NCBI GenBank assembly: GCA_041394725.1
Contig: JAWKHR010000010.1
Coordinates: 62,001-126,000 of the forward strand
Direction of reading: 5' to 3'
Source: JAWKHR01 sp041394725
GTDB lineage: Bacteria > Acidobacteriota > Vicinamibacteria > Vicinamibacterales > SCN-69-37
DNA: 64,000 nucleotides
The translations under genes were made by a program, and so were the position numbers. This document shows, piece after piece, positions 23,243 to 31,147 of the stretch (positions within the stretch are counted from its first letter, which is position 1; every line of letters starts with the position of its first letter). A model generated the notes under the pieces. The model did no database searches. It was not told where the DNA came from and was given only the letters and a program-made list of their open reading frames with translations.

Positions 23243-23515
23243 GATAGACATGAAGGACGACGGAGGGCATGAAGGCCGTGAGTGGCGGGCCGCGCCAGCA
23301 TCCCGCGGCGAACGGTAGTGGCGAGCGACGCCTCGCCCGCCGGCCAGTTCTGGCCGGCCACCTGAGAAGGGGCGCGGGAATACGAGAGTCCGATCCGGCT
23401 CTGAAGTCGGACTCGTATTCCCGCGCGCCCCTTCTTCAGGTGCCGTCTCCGCCGCCGGATGGATCCGCGGCCAGCCTTCATGTCCTTCAATACCTTCATC
23501 GTCTTCATGTCTATC
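23243..23515. repeat. Inverted word-repeat element B (ATGAAGG words)
   Basis: Outer arms GATAGACATGAAG (23243-23255) and its exact complement (23503-23515) flank further CATGAAGG-type words on the left and CCTTCATN words on the right (for example 23475-23510). Inside lies an imperfect 34/35-bp inverted repeat at 23359-23392 and 23408-23442 with a 15-bp loop, differing only by 1-2 base indels. It occupies the gene-free interval 23211-23565 between converging genes. No ORF, tRNA or known motif recognised. Confidence 0.82.
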
Positions 23516-23565
23516 CAGACCACGATCGCGGCCAGCCCTTCAAGGCCTCCAGGCCCGAATCGCCT

Positions 23566-24039
23566 TCACGACCTCCCGGCCAGGGTCCGCTCCAGCATCT
23601 CGAAGCACCCCAGCCAGCCCTCGCGGTGCTCGGCGGCCTGGCGGGGCGGCAGGAGGCTGTGCGTCAGCGTCATCTCCGTCCGTCCGTCGTCGAGCGCGCG
23701 CAGGTCGATCGTCACGAGTGACTCGGCGAAGTCCGCGCCCTCGTACCACCACGTGAACGCGAGCCGCGTGGGCGGTCGCACCTCGCGGTAGGTACCCTGC
23801 ATCCGGTAGATCTGGCCGTTCTCCGGCCCGGTGACCTCGACCAGGTAGCGTCCGCCCGGCCGGGCGTCGGCCCGGACGATGCGTCCCGGCGGCGTGTGCG
23901 GGTCGCGCGCGAACCACTCGGCCATCATTTCCGGCGTCGTCCACGCGTCGAAGACGAGCTGCGGCGACGCGTGGAGGACGCGGGTGAGGCGGACGGCTTC
24001 GGTCGGGGCGGCGGTCGGTCCGGTCGTGGGGTCGGCCAT
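23566..24039 (-). CDS. SRPBCC/AHSA1-domain protein
   Basis: 157 residues, START-like helix-grip fold. The family pattern is clear: TRVLHASPQLVFDAWTTPEM near the N-terminus, WFARDPHTPPG, ADARPGGRYLVEVTGPEN, YREVRPPTRLAFTWWYE and a C-terminal GWLGCFEMLERTL. These proteins bind hydrophobic ligands; in pairs with ArsR regulators they are common and largely uncharacterised. Start at the ATG at 24037-24039. The reading frame of the upstream ArsR gene runs 115 bp into this gene. Confidence 0.85.
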   Translation of the reverse strand: MADPTTGPTAAPTEAVRLTRVLHASPQLVFDAWTTPEMMAEWFARDPHTPPGRIVRADARPGGRYLVEVTGPENGQIYRMQGTYREVRPPTRLAFTWWYEGADFAESLVTIDLRALDDGRTEMTLTHSLLPPRQAAEHREGWLGCFEMLERTLAGRS

Positions 24040-24374
24040 GTCTGATCCTGCTGCCGGCGGGTGAGGTACCGGTCGAGCGCGTCGGCCTGCCGGCTCCAGA
24101 AGCGCTCGTAGAACGCGATCCACCCGGCCGCGTCGCGCAACGGCCGCGGTGTCAGGCGGCAGTGGCGGACGCGCCCGTGTTTCTCGCTCGTGACGAGGCC
24201 GGCGTCCTCCAGCACGCGCAGGTGCTTGGTGATGGCCGGCATCGACATCGCGTGCGGCGCCGCCAGGTCGCTGACGGTCGCCTCGCCCTCCCACAGCCGC
24301 GCGAGCATGGCCCGGCGCGTGGGATCCGCGAGGGCGGCGAACGTGGCGTCGAGCGATGTCGAATAGTTAACCAC
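23925..24374 (-). CDS. ArsR-family winged-helix regulator overlapping the SRPBCC gene
   Basis: 149 residues as read, of which about the first 100 are the ArsR helix-turn-helix domain (DATFAALADPTRRAMLARL, ATVSDLAAPHAMSMPAITKH, LRVLEDAGLV). No metal-binding Cys pair is visible, so this is probably the SRPBCC-partner type and not an arsenic sensor. After RYLTRR the frame stays open for about 40 more residues inside the downstream SRPBCC gene, giving an unusually long 115-bp overlap. The true end may be nearer 24050 if an indel is present. The GTG start has a -10 seven bp upstream and a palindrome across it. Confidence 0.78.
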   Translation of the reverse strand: MVNYSTSLDATFAALADPTRRAMLARLWEGEATVSDLAAPHAMSMPAITKHLRVLEDAGLVTSEKHGRVRHCRLTPRPLRDAAGWIAFYERFWSRQADALDRYLTRRQQDQTWPTPRPDRPPPRPKPSASPASSTRRRSSSSTRGRRRK

Positions 24375-24382
24375 AAAGTTAA
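24367..24382. promoter_or_regulatory. Palindrome over the ArsR start (candidate operator)
   Basis: TTAAC-6bp-GTTAA (plus strand 24367-24382) is an AT-rich dyad in a GC-rich region, spanning the GTG start and abutting the -10 TATACT. This is where an ArsR dimer would bind to repress itself. Confidence 0.5.
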
Positions 24383-24387
24383 GTATA
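24382..24387 (-). promoter_or_regulatory. -10 element TATACT of the ArsR gene
   Basis: TATACT on the minus strand ends seven bp before the GTG start. Transcription would begin at the start codon, so the message should be leaderless. No clear -35 is present. Confidence 0.45.
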
Positions 24388-24425
24388 GCACGAGACTCGC
24401 CGGGCGGGTGGCCTGGCCCGGGATG

Positions 24426-25106
24426 TCAGACGCCGGCCGGCAGGACGTCCGTGAAGACGAAGCCGTCCCGCGTGAGCGTCTCGCCGATCCGGACGTCGAT
24501 CGGCCGCGCGAACATCGGGCCGGCCCGGCAGAACGTGTGGAACTCGCCGCGTTCACCGCACGGGTCCGCGGCAGCCGGGAGGTCGGCGAGGAAGGCGGCG
24601 TCGAACGACCGGCCCGCGAACGCCGCGTCGATCTGGCGGGGATCGACGCACGTGACCGTCGCGCGCAGGCCGCCATCGATCATCTCCCGCGCGAGCGCGG
24701 GCGTCGGACGGCCCCACAGCGGGAAGATCGGATCCAGGCCCGTGCCGGCCATGCGGTCCTCGCGGTACCGCCGGACGTCCTCGAGGAACAGGTCGCCGAA
24801 CGCCACCCGCGCGATGCCCTCCGTCCGGGCACGCACCATCGCCTCGCGCATCCGGTCCTCGTAGATCTCGTTCGGGCACGGCGACGGGATCGGCACGGTC
24901 CACAGCGGCAGGCCCGCCGCGTCGGCCTGGGCCTCGAGCAACGACCGCCGCACCGCGTGCATCGCCACCCGGTCCGCGGCCTCGTTCACCGTCGTCAGCA
25001 GGCCGACGACGCGCACGGAGGGATCGGACCGGAGGACGTGCAGCGTCCACGCCGAGTCCTTGCCCGACGACCACGAGAGCAGGACGGGCACCGCCCTCGC
25101 CGCCAT
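24426..25106 (-). CDS. DUF71/COG2102 ATP-pyrophosphatase, probable B12-salvage subgroup
   Basis: 226 residues of the Dph6-like PP-loop family. The ATP motif SWSSGKDSAWTLHVL is near residue 11, and the family C-terminal signature GERGEFHTFCRAGPMF is near residue 185. Eukaryotic and archaeal members ligate ammonia in diphthamide synthesis. Bacteria lack diphthamide, and published comparative genomics ties a bacterial subgroup to cobalamin salvage. Here it is the last gene of a btu-like operon under a cobalamin riboswitch (6 bp after btuF), which fits that subgroup. The exact substrate is unknown; a role in amidating or adenylating a corrinoid side chain is inference. Confidence 0.85.
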   Translation of the reverse strand: MAARAVPVLLSWSSGKDSAWTLHVLRSDPSVRVVGLLTTVNEAADRVAMHAVRRSLLEAQADAAGLPLWTVPIPSPCPNEIYEDRMREAMVRARTEGIARVAFGDLFLEDVRRYREDRMAGTGLDPIFPLWGRPTPALAREMIDGGLRATVTCVDPRQIDAAFAGRSFDAAFLADLPAAADPCGERGEFHTFCRAGPMFARPIDVRIGETLTRDGFVFTDVLPAGV

Positions 25107-25111
25107 GCCGT

Positions 25112-26074
25112 TCAGAATCCCGATCCCGGGGCGTGCAGTGCCTCCGCCAGCATCCGCGCGGCGATGGCGACGCGCGGTCCCGGAATGGACAGCAGGTCGT
25201 CGGCAAGGATACGCACCCGGTGGTGCCGGACCGCCGGCACGGACGGCAGGGCGGACCAGATCGCCGTCTCGCGCTCGATGCGATCCGGCGTCCAGCCATC
25301 CGACGGGTGCACTTCCAGGATGACCTCCGGCGCGCGCGCCAGCACGGTCTCGGTCGAGATCTGCAGGCTCTGCTGCTTCACGTCCGCGAACACGTCGTCG
25401 CCGCCGGCGACGACGAGCAGGTCGTGCAGGAAGCCCACGCCGCCGCTCGCGTACAGCCCGCGCAGTGAGCCGGGTTCTCGACCGAAGAGAAGGAGCGTCC
25501 TCGGCCGCGGCGTGCCGGCGACGGACGCGCGCACGGCGTCCAGCTCCTTCTCGATCGACATCGCGAGCCGGACGGTTTCCGGGACGTGGTCGATCCGCCG
25601 GCCCAGGCGCCGGATCGTCTCCGTGATGTCCGACAGGCCGGCGTGCTGGTAGCGGAACAGCGGGATGCCCGCGCGCGTGAGCTGGGCGATCAGATCCGAC
25701 TGGGTGGCGTAGACCACGACGAGGTCGGGCTTCAGGCGGAAGATCGCCTCGACGTCCGGATCGACGAGCGCGCCGACCTTCGGCCGATCCATCGCCTGCG
25801 CCGGGTAGCGGTCGTAGCTCGACACGCCGACGACCGCCGGGCCGGCGCCGCAGGCGAAGAGCATCTCGGTCACCGCGGGCACCAGGCTGACGATGCGCGT
25901 CGGGATGGGGTCCTGGGCGAGGCCGCTCGCGCGGGGCCCGGCGATCGTCCCGGTCACGGTGGCCACGGCGACCACGGCGGCTGCGGTCACCACCGCGAAC
26001 AGGCGGACGAGGCGCGCGCGGGGACGGGCGGGGACGGGAACGGGAACGGGAACGGTCGGGCGGACACGGGACAT
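25112..26074 (-). CDS. btuF: BtuF-type periplasmic vitamin B12-binding protein
   Basis: 320 residues. Solute-binding protein of a class II ABC importer. Signal region at residues 1-52 (Arg/Pro-rich head, then LFAVVTAAAVVAVATVTG). Binding-domain motifs: RIVSLVPAVTEMLFACGAGP, VVGVSSYDRYPAQA, KVGALVDPDVEAIFRLKPDL and LVVAGGDDVFAD. Its ATG overlaps the permease stop (TGATG). Riboswitch control of the operon supports a corrinoid ligand over a siderophore. Confidence 0.9.
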   Translation of the reverse strand: MSRVRPTVPVPVPVPARPRARLVRLFAVVTAAAVVAVATVTGTIAGPRASGLAQDPIPTRIVSLVPAVTEMLFACGAGPAVVGVSSYDRYPAQAMDRPKVGALVDPDVEAIFRLKPDLVVVYATQSDLIAQLTRAGIPLFRYQHAGLSDITETIRRLGRRIDHVPETVRLAMSIEKELDAVRASVAGTPRPRTLLLFGREPGSLRGLYASGGVGFLHDLLVVAGGDDVFADVKQQSLQISTETVLARAPEVILEVHPSDGWTPDRIERETAIWSALPSVPAVRHHRVRILADDLLSIPGPRVAIAARMLAEALHAPGSGF

Positions 26075-27072
26075 CAGCGGTTCCTCAGGAGCAGCCACAG
26101 GAAGAACGGTCCTCCGATCATGGCGGTGATGACGCCGACGGGCAACTCGAGCGGCGCGAAGACCGTGCGCGCGACCGCGTCGCACGCGATGAGGAACGCG
26201 CCGCCGAACGCGGCCGAGGCCGGCAGCACCAGCCGGTGATCCGCGCCCACGACCAGCCGGACGAGGTGCGGCACGATGATGCCCACGAAGCCGATCGGCC
26301 CGCCGACCGAGACGGCCGCGCCGGTCGCGATCGACGCGCCGAAGAACGCCACGCGCTGCGCGCGGCCCACCGCGAGCCCGCGCGACCCGGCGGCCTCGGG
26401 GCCGAGGCTCAGCAGGTTCAGCGGTCGCGCGAGCCACGCGAACGCGACGAACGACCCGAGGACGAGCGGCGCCGCGGCCGCGATCGGGCCGTACCCCGGG
26501 ACGTCGAGGTTGCCCATCAGCCAGCGCAGCGCGCGGAATGTCTCGGTGAAGTCGCTGAGATACTGCACGAAGAGGATGAGCGCCGAGAAGAACGCATTCA
26601 GCGTGACGCCCGCCAGGAGCAGCACCGTGGTCGAGAGCCCGCGGTGCCGCGCGCCGGCCAGCCCGTAGACGACCAGGACGGCGAGCAGCGCGCCGAGGAG
26701 GCTCGCCGTCGCGACCCCGCCGACGGGCAGCGCGGCCGCGAACGTGATCGCGACCATCGCGCCGAGCGACGCGCCCGCCGAGACGCCCAGCGTGTACGGC
26801 GTCGCGAGCGGGTTGCGGAGCAGCCCCTGCAGCACCACGCCCGCGGCCGCCAGGCTGCTCCCGACCAGCGCGGCCGCCAGCACGCGCGGGAGCCGGGAGA
26901 CGAAGAAGATCTGCGCGTCCGGGTTGTCCGCGAACGGGATGTCGCGCGAGAACGCGCGCGCGAGCGAGATCGGCGACGGGCCGATGAGCGGCGCGAGCAG
27001 GATCGCCGCCGCCAGCAGGACGACGCACCCGGCGACGACGGGCAGGCCGCGCCGCAGCGGGACCGGGCTCAT
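26074..27072 (-). CDS. btuC: BtuC/FecCD-type ABC importer permease
   Basis: 332 residues, about ten hydrophobic helices beginning LPVVAGCVVLLAAAILLAPL. Family motifs: RLPRVLAAALVGSSLAAAGV, GLLRNPLATPYTLGVSAGAS, GAAVSVGGPIGFVGIIVPHL and the C-terminal LPVGVITAMIGGPFFLWLL. It forms the membrane channel with BtuD and takes ligand from BtuF. Overlaps the ATPase gene by 4 bp (ATGA). Confidence 0.93.
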   Translation of the reverse strand: MSPVPLRRGLPVVAGCVVLLAAAILLAPLIGPSPISLARAFSRDIPFADNPDAQIFFVSRLPRVLAAALVGSSLAAAGVVLQGLLRNPLATPYTLGVSAGASLGAMVAITFAAALPVGGVATASLLGALLAVLVVYGLAGARHRGLSTTVLLLAGVTLNAFFSALILFVQYLSDFTETFRALRWLMGNLDVPGYGPIAAAAPLVLGSFVAFAWLARPLNLLSLGPEAAGSRGLAVGRAQRVAFFGASIATGAAVSVGGPIGFVGIIVPHLVRLVVGADHRLVLPASAAFGGAFLIACDAVARTVFAPLELPVGVITAMIGGPFFLWLLLRNR

Positions 27073-27890
27073 CGCAGCAGCGGCGCCACCGTCGCCGCCG
27101 GAATGCCGTAGACCTCGCCGACCCGATCCGCCGTCAGGACTTCGTCGGGCCGGCCGTGCGCCACGACGCGGCCGCCGCCGATCATGACGATCTCCGTGCA
27201 GATCGACTCGGCGAACCGCAGGTCGTGCGTGGAGACGACGATCGTCACGCCGCGTGTGTCGTGCAGCCGGCGCAGCAGTGCCGCCACCTCGAGCTGGTAC
27301 CGCAGGTCCAGCGACGCCGTCGGCTCGTCGAGGAGGAGCAGGGGGTCTCGACCGACCGATCGAGACCCGTCCCCCTGCGCGAGTTGCGCCAGTGCGGACG
27401 CGATGACCACGCGCTGGCGTTCGCCGCCCGAGAGCGTCCGGAACGATCGTTCGGCCAGGGGCGCCGTGCCCGTCGCCTCCAGCGAGTCCATCGCCACCGC
27501 CACGTCGTCCGGGCCCTCGATCGCGAAGGCGCCGAGGTGCGGGTAGCGGCCCATCAGCACGATCTCGAGGACCGTGTAGTCGAACGCGAGTTCGGTCTCC
27601 TGCGGGACCACGGCCAGGCGGCGCGCGATCTCGCCGCGCGGAATCGACGCCGTTTCGCGGCCGTCGAGCTCGACGCGGCCGGCGTCGGGCCGCAGCACGC
27701 CGGCCACCAGCTTCAGGAACGTGGACTTGCCGGCGCCGTTCGGGCCGAGCAGGCCGACGAATCCGCCGGCCCGCACCTCGACCGACAGCCCGTCGAGGAC
27801 GAGCGCGTCCCGGCCGTCCGGCCCGCCGGCCGCGTGCCGGCGGCCCGGACGGCCGTAGCCGAATCGGACGTCAACGGCTCGCAGCAACAC
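27069..27890 (-). CDS. btuD: BtuD/FecE-type ABC importer ATPase with a palindromic insert
   Basis: 273 residues. Walker A GPNGAGKSTFLKLVAG (about residue 50), Q-loop AVVPQETELAFDYTVLEIVL, signature LSGGERQRVVIASALAQ, Walker B LLLLDEPTASLDLRYQ. Between signature and Walker B sits an unusual in-frame QGDGSRSVGRDP stretch, coded by the inverted repeat at 27338-27378; relatives lack about a dozen residues here. GTG start overlaps the end of the TonB-receptor gene by 20 bp. Energises B12 import. Confidence 0.92.
   Translation of the reverse strand: MLLRAVDVRFGYGRPGRRHAAGGPDGRDALVLDGLSVEVRAGGFVGLLGPNGAGKSTFLKLVAGVLRPDAGRVELDGRETASIPRGEIARRLAVVPQETELAFDYTVLEIVLMGRYPHLGAFAIEGPDDVAVAMDSLEATGTAPLAERSFRTLSGGERQRVVIASALAQLAQGDGSRSVGRDPLLLLDEPTASLDLRYQLEVAALLRRLHDTRGVTIVVSTHDLRFAESICTEIVMIGGGRVVAHGRPDEVLTADRVGEVYGIPAATVAPLLR
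27338..27378. repeat. Palindromic insert inside the btuD-like coding sequence
   Basis: GCAGGGGG (27338-27345) pairs with CCCCCTGC (27371-27378), and GTCTCG (27345-27350) with CGAGAC (27361-27366). The insert keeps the reading frame and codes for a hydrophilic loop at a surface position of the ATPase, reminiscent of coding palindromic elements known from Rickettsia. Confidence 0.6.
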
Positions 27891-30210
27891 GGATGCCGAC
27901 CATGGCGAGGCGCCCGGGCGCGGGGTAGCCGAGCGCCTCCTCGTAGTCGCGGTCGAACAGGTTGCGCACGCGGCCGAAGACCTCGACGCCGGCGCCCAGG
28001 CGCAGGGACGCGCCGATCGACGTCTCCGCCCAGCCGGCCGCGTCGTAGATCGACGCCGCGTAGTTCGGCTCGAGGTCGCGCAGCCGGCCGCGGCCGTCGA
28101 TCGCGAGGAAGGCCGTTGCCCGCCGGCCGGTCCACGAGACGTCGAGCGAGGCGCGATGGCGCGGCCGGCGCACGAGCGCGTCGCCGACGGTGAAGGGCGC
28201 CGGCGCGCGATCCGGGAGCGCGTCCACGCCGAGAATCTCCGTGTCGAGCCACGTCCAGCCCGCGCGCACGCGCACGCCGAACGGCGCCCGCCACGTGGCG
28301 CCGGCTTCCAGGCCGCGCGCCCGCGCGTTGGAGATGTTGTCCGTGCGGTACCGACTCGCGCCCGAGAGGGAGGTGCCGACCGAGACGATCAGGTCGTCGT
28401 ACCGGTTCGCGAACCACGTCGCGTCCAGCACCACGGTGGACCCCGCGAAGGCGTGCTCGAGGCCCGCGTCCACGCTGCGGCTGCGCTCGGGCTTCAGGCC
28501 TGGATTGTCGGTGAACGCGATGTCGAACGCGGTCGGCGGCTTGATGCCGGTCGCCGCGCCGAGCCGCACGCGCGTCCACCCGTCCGGCGTCGCCGGCCGC
28601 ACCGCCCACGTGGCCGCGACCTTCGGGTTCGCCGACCAGACGACGTCGGCGTCGAACGCGGGGCGGGGGCCGTACGGGTTCGGGTCGCCCTCGAGCGCGT
28701 GTCGCTCGATGCGCTCGACCCGCGCACCCGCGACCACCGAGACCCGCGGGCCCAGGGTCCAGCGCGTCTCGCCGAAGAACCCGGCGACCAGCCGGCGCAC
28801 CGGGATCGGCTGGAACGCCTCGCCCGTGACGTACGTGCTGTCGGCGCGCTCGCCGACGACTTCGGCGCCCGCCGACAGGCCGAAGGGGAAGCCCCGCACG
28901 TCGGCCTGGTCCCGGCCGGTCAGGCGCCCGGTCCGCGCGTCCGACGCGCCGAACGGGCTGACGTACTCGGACGGCATCCGCGCCCACGTCACGAGGCCCG
29001 AGTGCCGCACGCGGCCGTCGCCCACGGCGCCCGAGAGGGCCAGCGTGGTCTGCCGGTTCTCGCCGCGCGAGACCGTGTCGAGGCCGCCGTAGAGCCCCGC
29101 CGGATCGGATCCGTACGGGCCGGGGAAGCCGCGCCGGTCGATCGACCGGCGCAGGGACATGCTGATCCGACGCGCCGGCCGATCCGACCACGCGAGGCTG
29201 ACGCTGCCGCTCGTCCGCGCGTAGTCGTCGTTCGACACGGCCGCGCCGATCGATGGCCGGACGCGCGTGTCGCCATCGCTCGCGAGCCGCTCCAGCCCGG
29301 CGCCCCACTGCCACGCGCCGAACGACCCCGCGCCGCCGGCGGCCGCGCGCGTGGTGCCGTCGCCGCCGCCCTCGACCGTGGCGTCGCCCCGCAGGGGCCC
29401 GCCGCGACGCGTGACGAGCTGGACGACGCCGCCGATGGCGCCGCCGCCGAGGACGGCGCTCTCGGGGCCCCGCACGACCTCGACGCGCTCGAGGTCCTCG
29501 ACCGGGAGGTGCCCCGCGTCGAAGCCGCCGCCGAAGGCGTTGAGCACGACGCCGTCGGCCATCACCAGCGTGTAGTCCGACTCGCCGCCGCGCGGGAACA
29601 GCGAGGTGATCGCGCCGCGGCCGCCGGAGGCGACCACGCCGAAGCCGGGGATCGCGCGCAGCGCGTCGGCGACCGTCTCGCGCTGCCGCCGGACGAGCTC
29701 GTCGCGCGTGATCACCGCCACGCTGTCGGCCGCGCGCGTGAGCGGCACGTCCACCTGGCCGGCCGAGACCACGACGGATTCCTCGACCGCGCTCACCGCC
29801 AGCCGCAGGTCGAGATCCGCCGCGCGGGACGGCGCGATGGCAACCGCGCGCGGCGCGGCGCGCAGCCCCGGCGCCGAGGCAATCACCTCGTACGATCCGG
29901 CCGGCAGGTCGATCGGCCCGAAGCCGCCGTCGCGGCGCGTGGTCGCCGTGGCGACGACGATGCCGGCGCGGAGGACGAGGACGCGGGCGCCCGGGACGGG
30001 CCGGTCGTGCGGATCCCGGACCCGGCCGGCGAGCGTTTCGGCCAGGGCGGCGCCGGCGGTGAGCAGCACCAGCGCGAGCACGAGGACCGCGCGGGTGGCC
30101 GCCGCGCAGGCGGTCCCGGCGCGCACGGCCGCACCCGCGCGTACGAACCGGCGGATCGAAAACGGGATGGACAGGTGGCGGCCGGATCGGCCGCGCGGGA
30201 CGCGGGTCAT
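27871..30210 (-). CDS. btuB: TonB-dependent outer-membrane receptor, BtuB-like
   Basis: 779 residues. Signal peptide around residues 40-60 (RAVLVLALVLLTAGAALA). A carboxypeptidase-regulatory-like beta domain (about 60-125, GRVRDPHDRPVPGARVLVL) follows, then the plug (DELVRRQRETVADALRAIPG, DLERVEVVRGPESAVLGGGA, IGGVVQLVTRRG) and a 22-strand-type barrel ending YEEALGYPAPGRLAMVGIRV. The ATG with GGAGG 5 bp upstream lies 63 bp after the cobalamin riboswitch, so it is first gene of the B12 operon. The fused carboxypeptidase-like domain is common in Bacteroidota and Acidobacteriota receptors. Confidence 0.93.
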   Translation of the reverse strand: MTRVPRGRSGRHLSIPFSIRRFVRAGAAVRAGTACAAATRAVLVLALVLLTAGAALAETLAGRVRDPHDRPVPGARVLVLRAGIVVATATTRRDGGFGPIDLPAGSYEVIASAPGLRAAPRAVAIAPSRAADLDLRLAVSAVEESVVVSAGQVDVPLTRAADSVAVITRDELVRRQRETVADALRAIPGFGVVASGGRGAITSLFPRGGESDYTLVMADGVVLNAFGGGFDAGHLPVEDLERVEVVRGPESAVLGGGAIGGVVQLVTRRGGPLRGDATVEGGGDGTTRAAAGGAGSFGAWQWGAGLERLASDGDTRVRPSIGAAVSNDDYARTSGSVSLAWSDRPARRISMSLRRSIDRRGFPGPYGSDPAGLYGGLDTVSRGENRQTTLALSGAVGDGRVRHSGLVTWARMPSEYVSPFGASDARTGRLTGRDQADVRGFPFGLSAGAEVVGERADSTYVTGEAFQPIPVRRLVAGFFGETRWTLGPRVSVVAGARVERIERHALEGDPNPYGPRPAFDADVVWSANPKVAATWAVRPATPDGWTRVRLGAATGIKPPTAFDIAFTDNPGLKPERSRSVDAGLEHAFAGSTVVLDATWFANRYDDLIVSVGTSLSGASRYRTDNISNARARGLEAGATWRAPFGVRVRAGWTWLDTEILGVDALPDRAPAPFTVGDALVRRPRHRASLDVSWTGRRATAFLAIDGRGRLRDLEPNYAASIYDAAGWAETSIGASLRLGAGVEVFGRVRNLFDRDYEEALGYPAPGRLAMVGIRVAASR

Positions 30211-30241
30211 GGAGCCTCCGTTCGGCGTGCTTGCGCGCCGA

Positions 30242-30260
30242 GCTCCGCGAAGGGCGGAGC
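30242..30260 (-). promoter_or_regulatory. Hairpin between riboswitch and btuB start
   Basis: GCTCCGC-5nt-GCGGAGC forms a 7-bp stem downstream of the riboswitch core, about 30 bp before the btuB Shine-Dalgarno. No U-tract follows, so if it is the expression platform it would act on translation and not as a terminator. Confidence 0.4.
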
Positions 30261-30272
30261 GGAAGGACGGCC

Positions 30273-30476
30273 CGGAGACCAGGTATCCTGACTTGCGGAT
30301 CGTCGCCGGGCGTTCACGCCTTCCCGCGCGGCGGGCGCCTCGATCGCGTCCGCTGGTGCGCAGTGACGGCCGGACGGCCCTCGATGTGGCGGCCTCCGGC
30401 ACGGAACGCCGACTCCCCGCTGACAGTGGCGGCACCGTGTGGGATTCGCACCCACTTCCCTGTGGCGCCGGGCGGA
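30273..30476 (-). ncRNA. Cobalamin riboswitch
   Basis: On the minus strand the conserved core is plain: GGGAAGTGGGTGCGAATCCC, then CGGTGCCGCCACTGT containing the B12 box GCCACTG, and at the 3' side AAGTCAGGATACCTGGTC. The order and spacing fit the AdoCbl-type riboswitch. It lies between a -10 TATACT (30495-30500) and the TonB receptor ATG (30208-30210) and should shut the btu operon when cobalamin is plentiful. A 230-bp stretch that would otherwise look gene-free is explained by it. Confidence 0.92.
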
Positions 30477-30494
30477 CGTCGGTTGTGACTGCGG

Positions 30495-30500
30495 AGTATA
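30495..30500 (-). promoter_or_regulatory. -10 element TATACT before the cobalamin riboswitch
   Basis: TATACT on the minus strand about 20 bp upstream of the riboswitch start; transcription would begin near 30488. No good -35 hexamer at 17 bp. Same CTATACT context as other promoters in this window. Confidence 0.45.
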
Positions 30501-30627
30501 GCACGCAGGAAACCGCGGGATTTCCCCGGTGAATCGCGCGTCGCCGATTGTCCGTGCCCGGAGTGCGCGTTAAGATGACAGGCGAGTGGCGCGGCGCGCG
30601 AGCCGCGCCGTGCGAGGACCGTTCCGC

Positions 30628-31128
30628 ATGAGCAGGCGTTCGACCGTCACCGTCCGCGAGTCGCCCGTGGCCGCGGTGACCTCCCGCACCGGGCCGTTCG
30701 AGGTCCACGGCGAGACCTTCGTCATCGACACCGGACAGCGCATCCAGATCGTGGACCTGACCGAGCGCGTGATGGCGCTGGTGCCGGCCCTCGGGATCAC
30801 CGAGGGCCTGCTGCACCTGTTCTCGACGCACACGACGTGCACGCTCTTCGTCAACGAGTTCCAGCAGGCGCTCGTCCGCGACATGCAGACGTTCCTCGAG
30901 CACGTCGTCGACGACGAGGCCGACTGGATGCACAACGACCCGGCGCACTCCGACTGCGATCGCGCGAACGCCGACTCGCACCTGCGCGCGCTGCTGCTCG
31001 GCCACAGCCTGTCGCTGCAGGTCAGCGGCGGCCAGGTCGTGCTGGGGCAGTGGCAGCGGGTCCTGATGGCCGAGCTCGACGGCCCGCGGCAGCGCACGCT
31101 GCGCGTCCAGGTGATGGGCGTCCGCTGA
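30628..31128 (+). CDS. YjbQ/UPF0047 family protein
   Basis: 166 residues. Family motifs are intact: FSTHTTCTLFVNEF (about residue 65), the acidic HNDPAHSDCDRANADSHLRA block, and VVLGQWQRVLMAELDGPRQR. The fold has conserved His and Glu residues that bind metal; some members show weak thiamine-phosphate-synthase activity, but the cellular role is unsettled. I take the ATG at 30628. A 19-bp gap to mqnE suggests co-transcription. Confidence 0.88.
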   Translation: MSRRSTVTVRESPVAAVTSRTGPFEVHGETFVIDTGQRIQIVDLTERVMALVPALGITEGLLHLFSTHTTCTLFVNEFQQALVRDMQTFLEHVVDDEADWMHNDPAHSDCDRANADSHLRALLLGHSLSLQVSGGQVVLGQWQRVLMAELDGPRQRTLRVQVMGVR

Positions 31129-31147
31129 TCGCCGGGGCCGATTCCTG

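Noticed and set aside
26236..27111. A plus-strand Arg/Glu-rich protein opposite the B12 permease
   Set aside because: Antisense shadow; the minus strand holds a textbook BtuC permease.
30211..30627. An additional protein gene between the TonB receptor and YjbQ
   Set aside because: The open frames there read through the cobalamin riboswitch, whose conserved elements explain the sequence.
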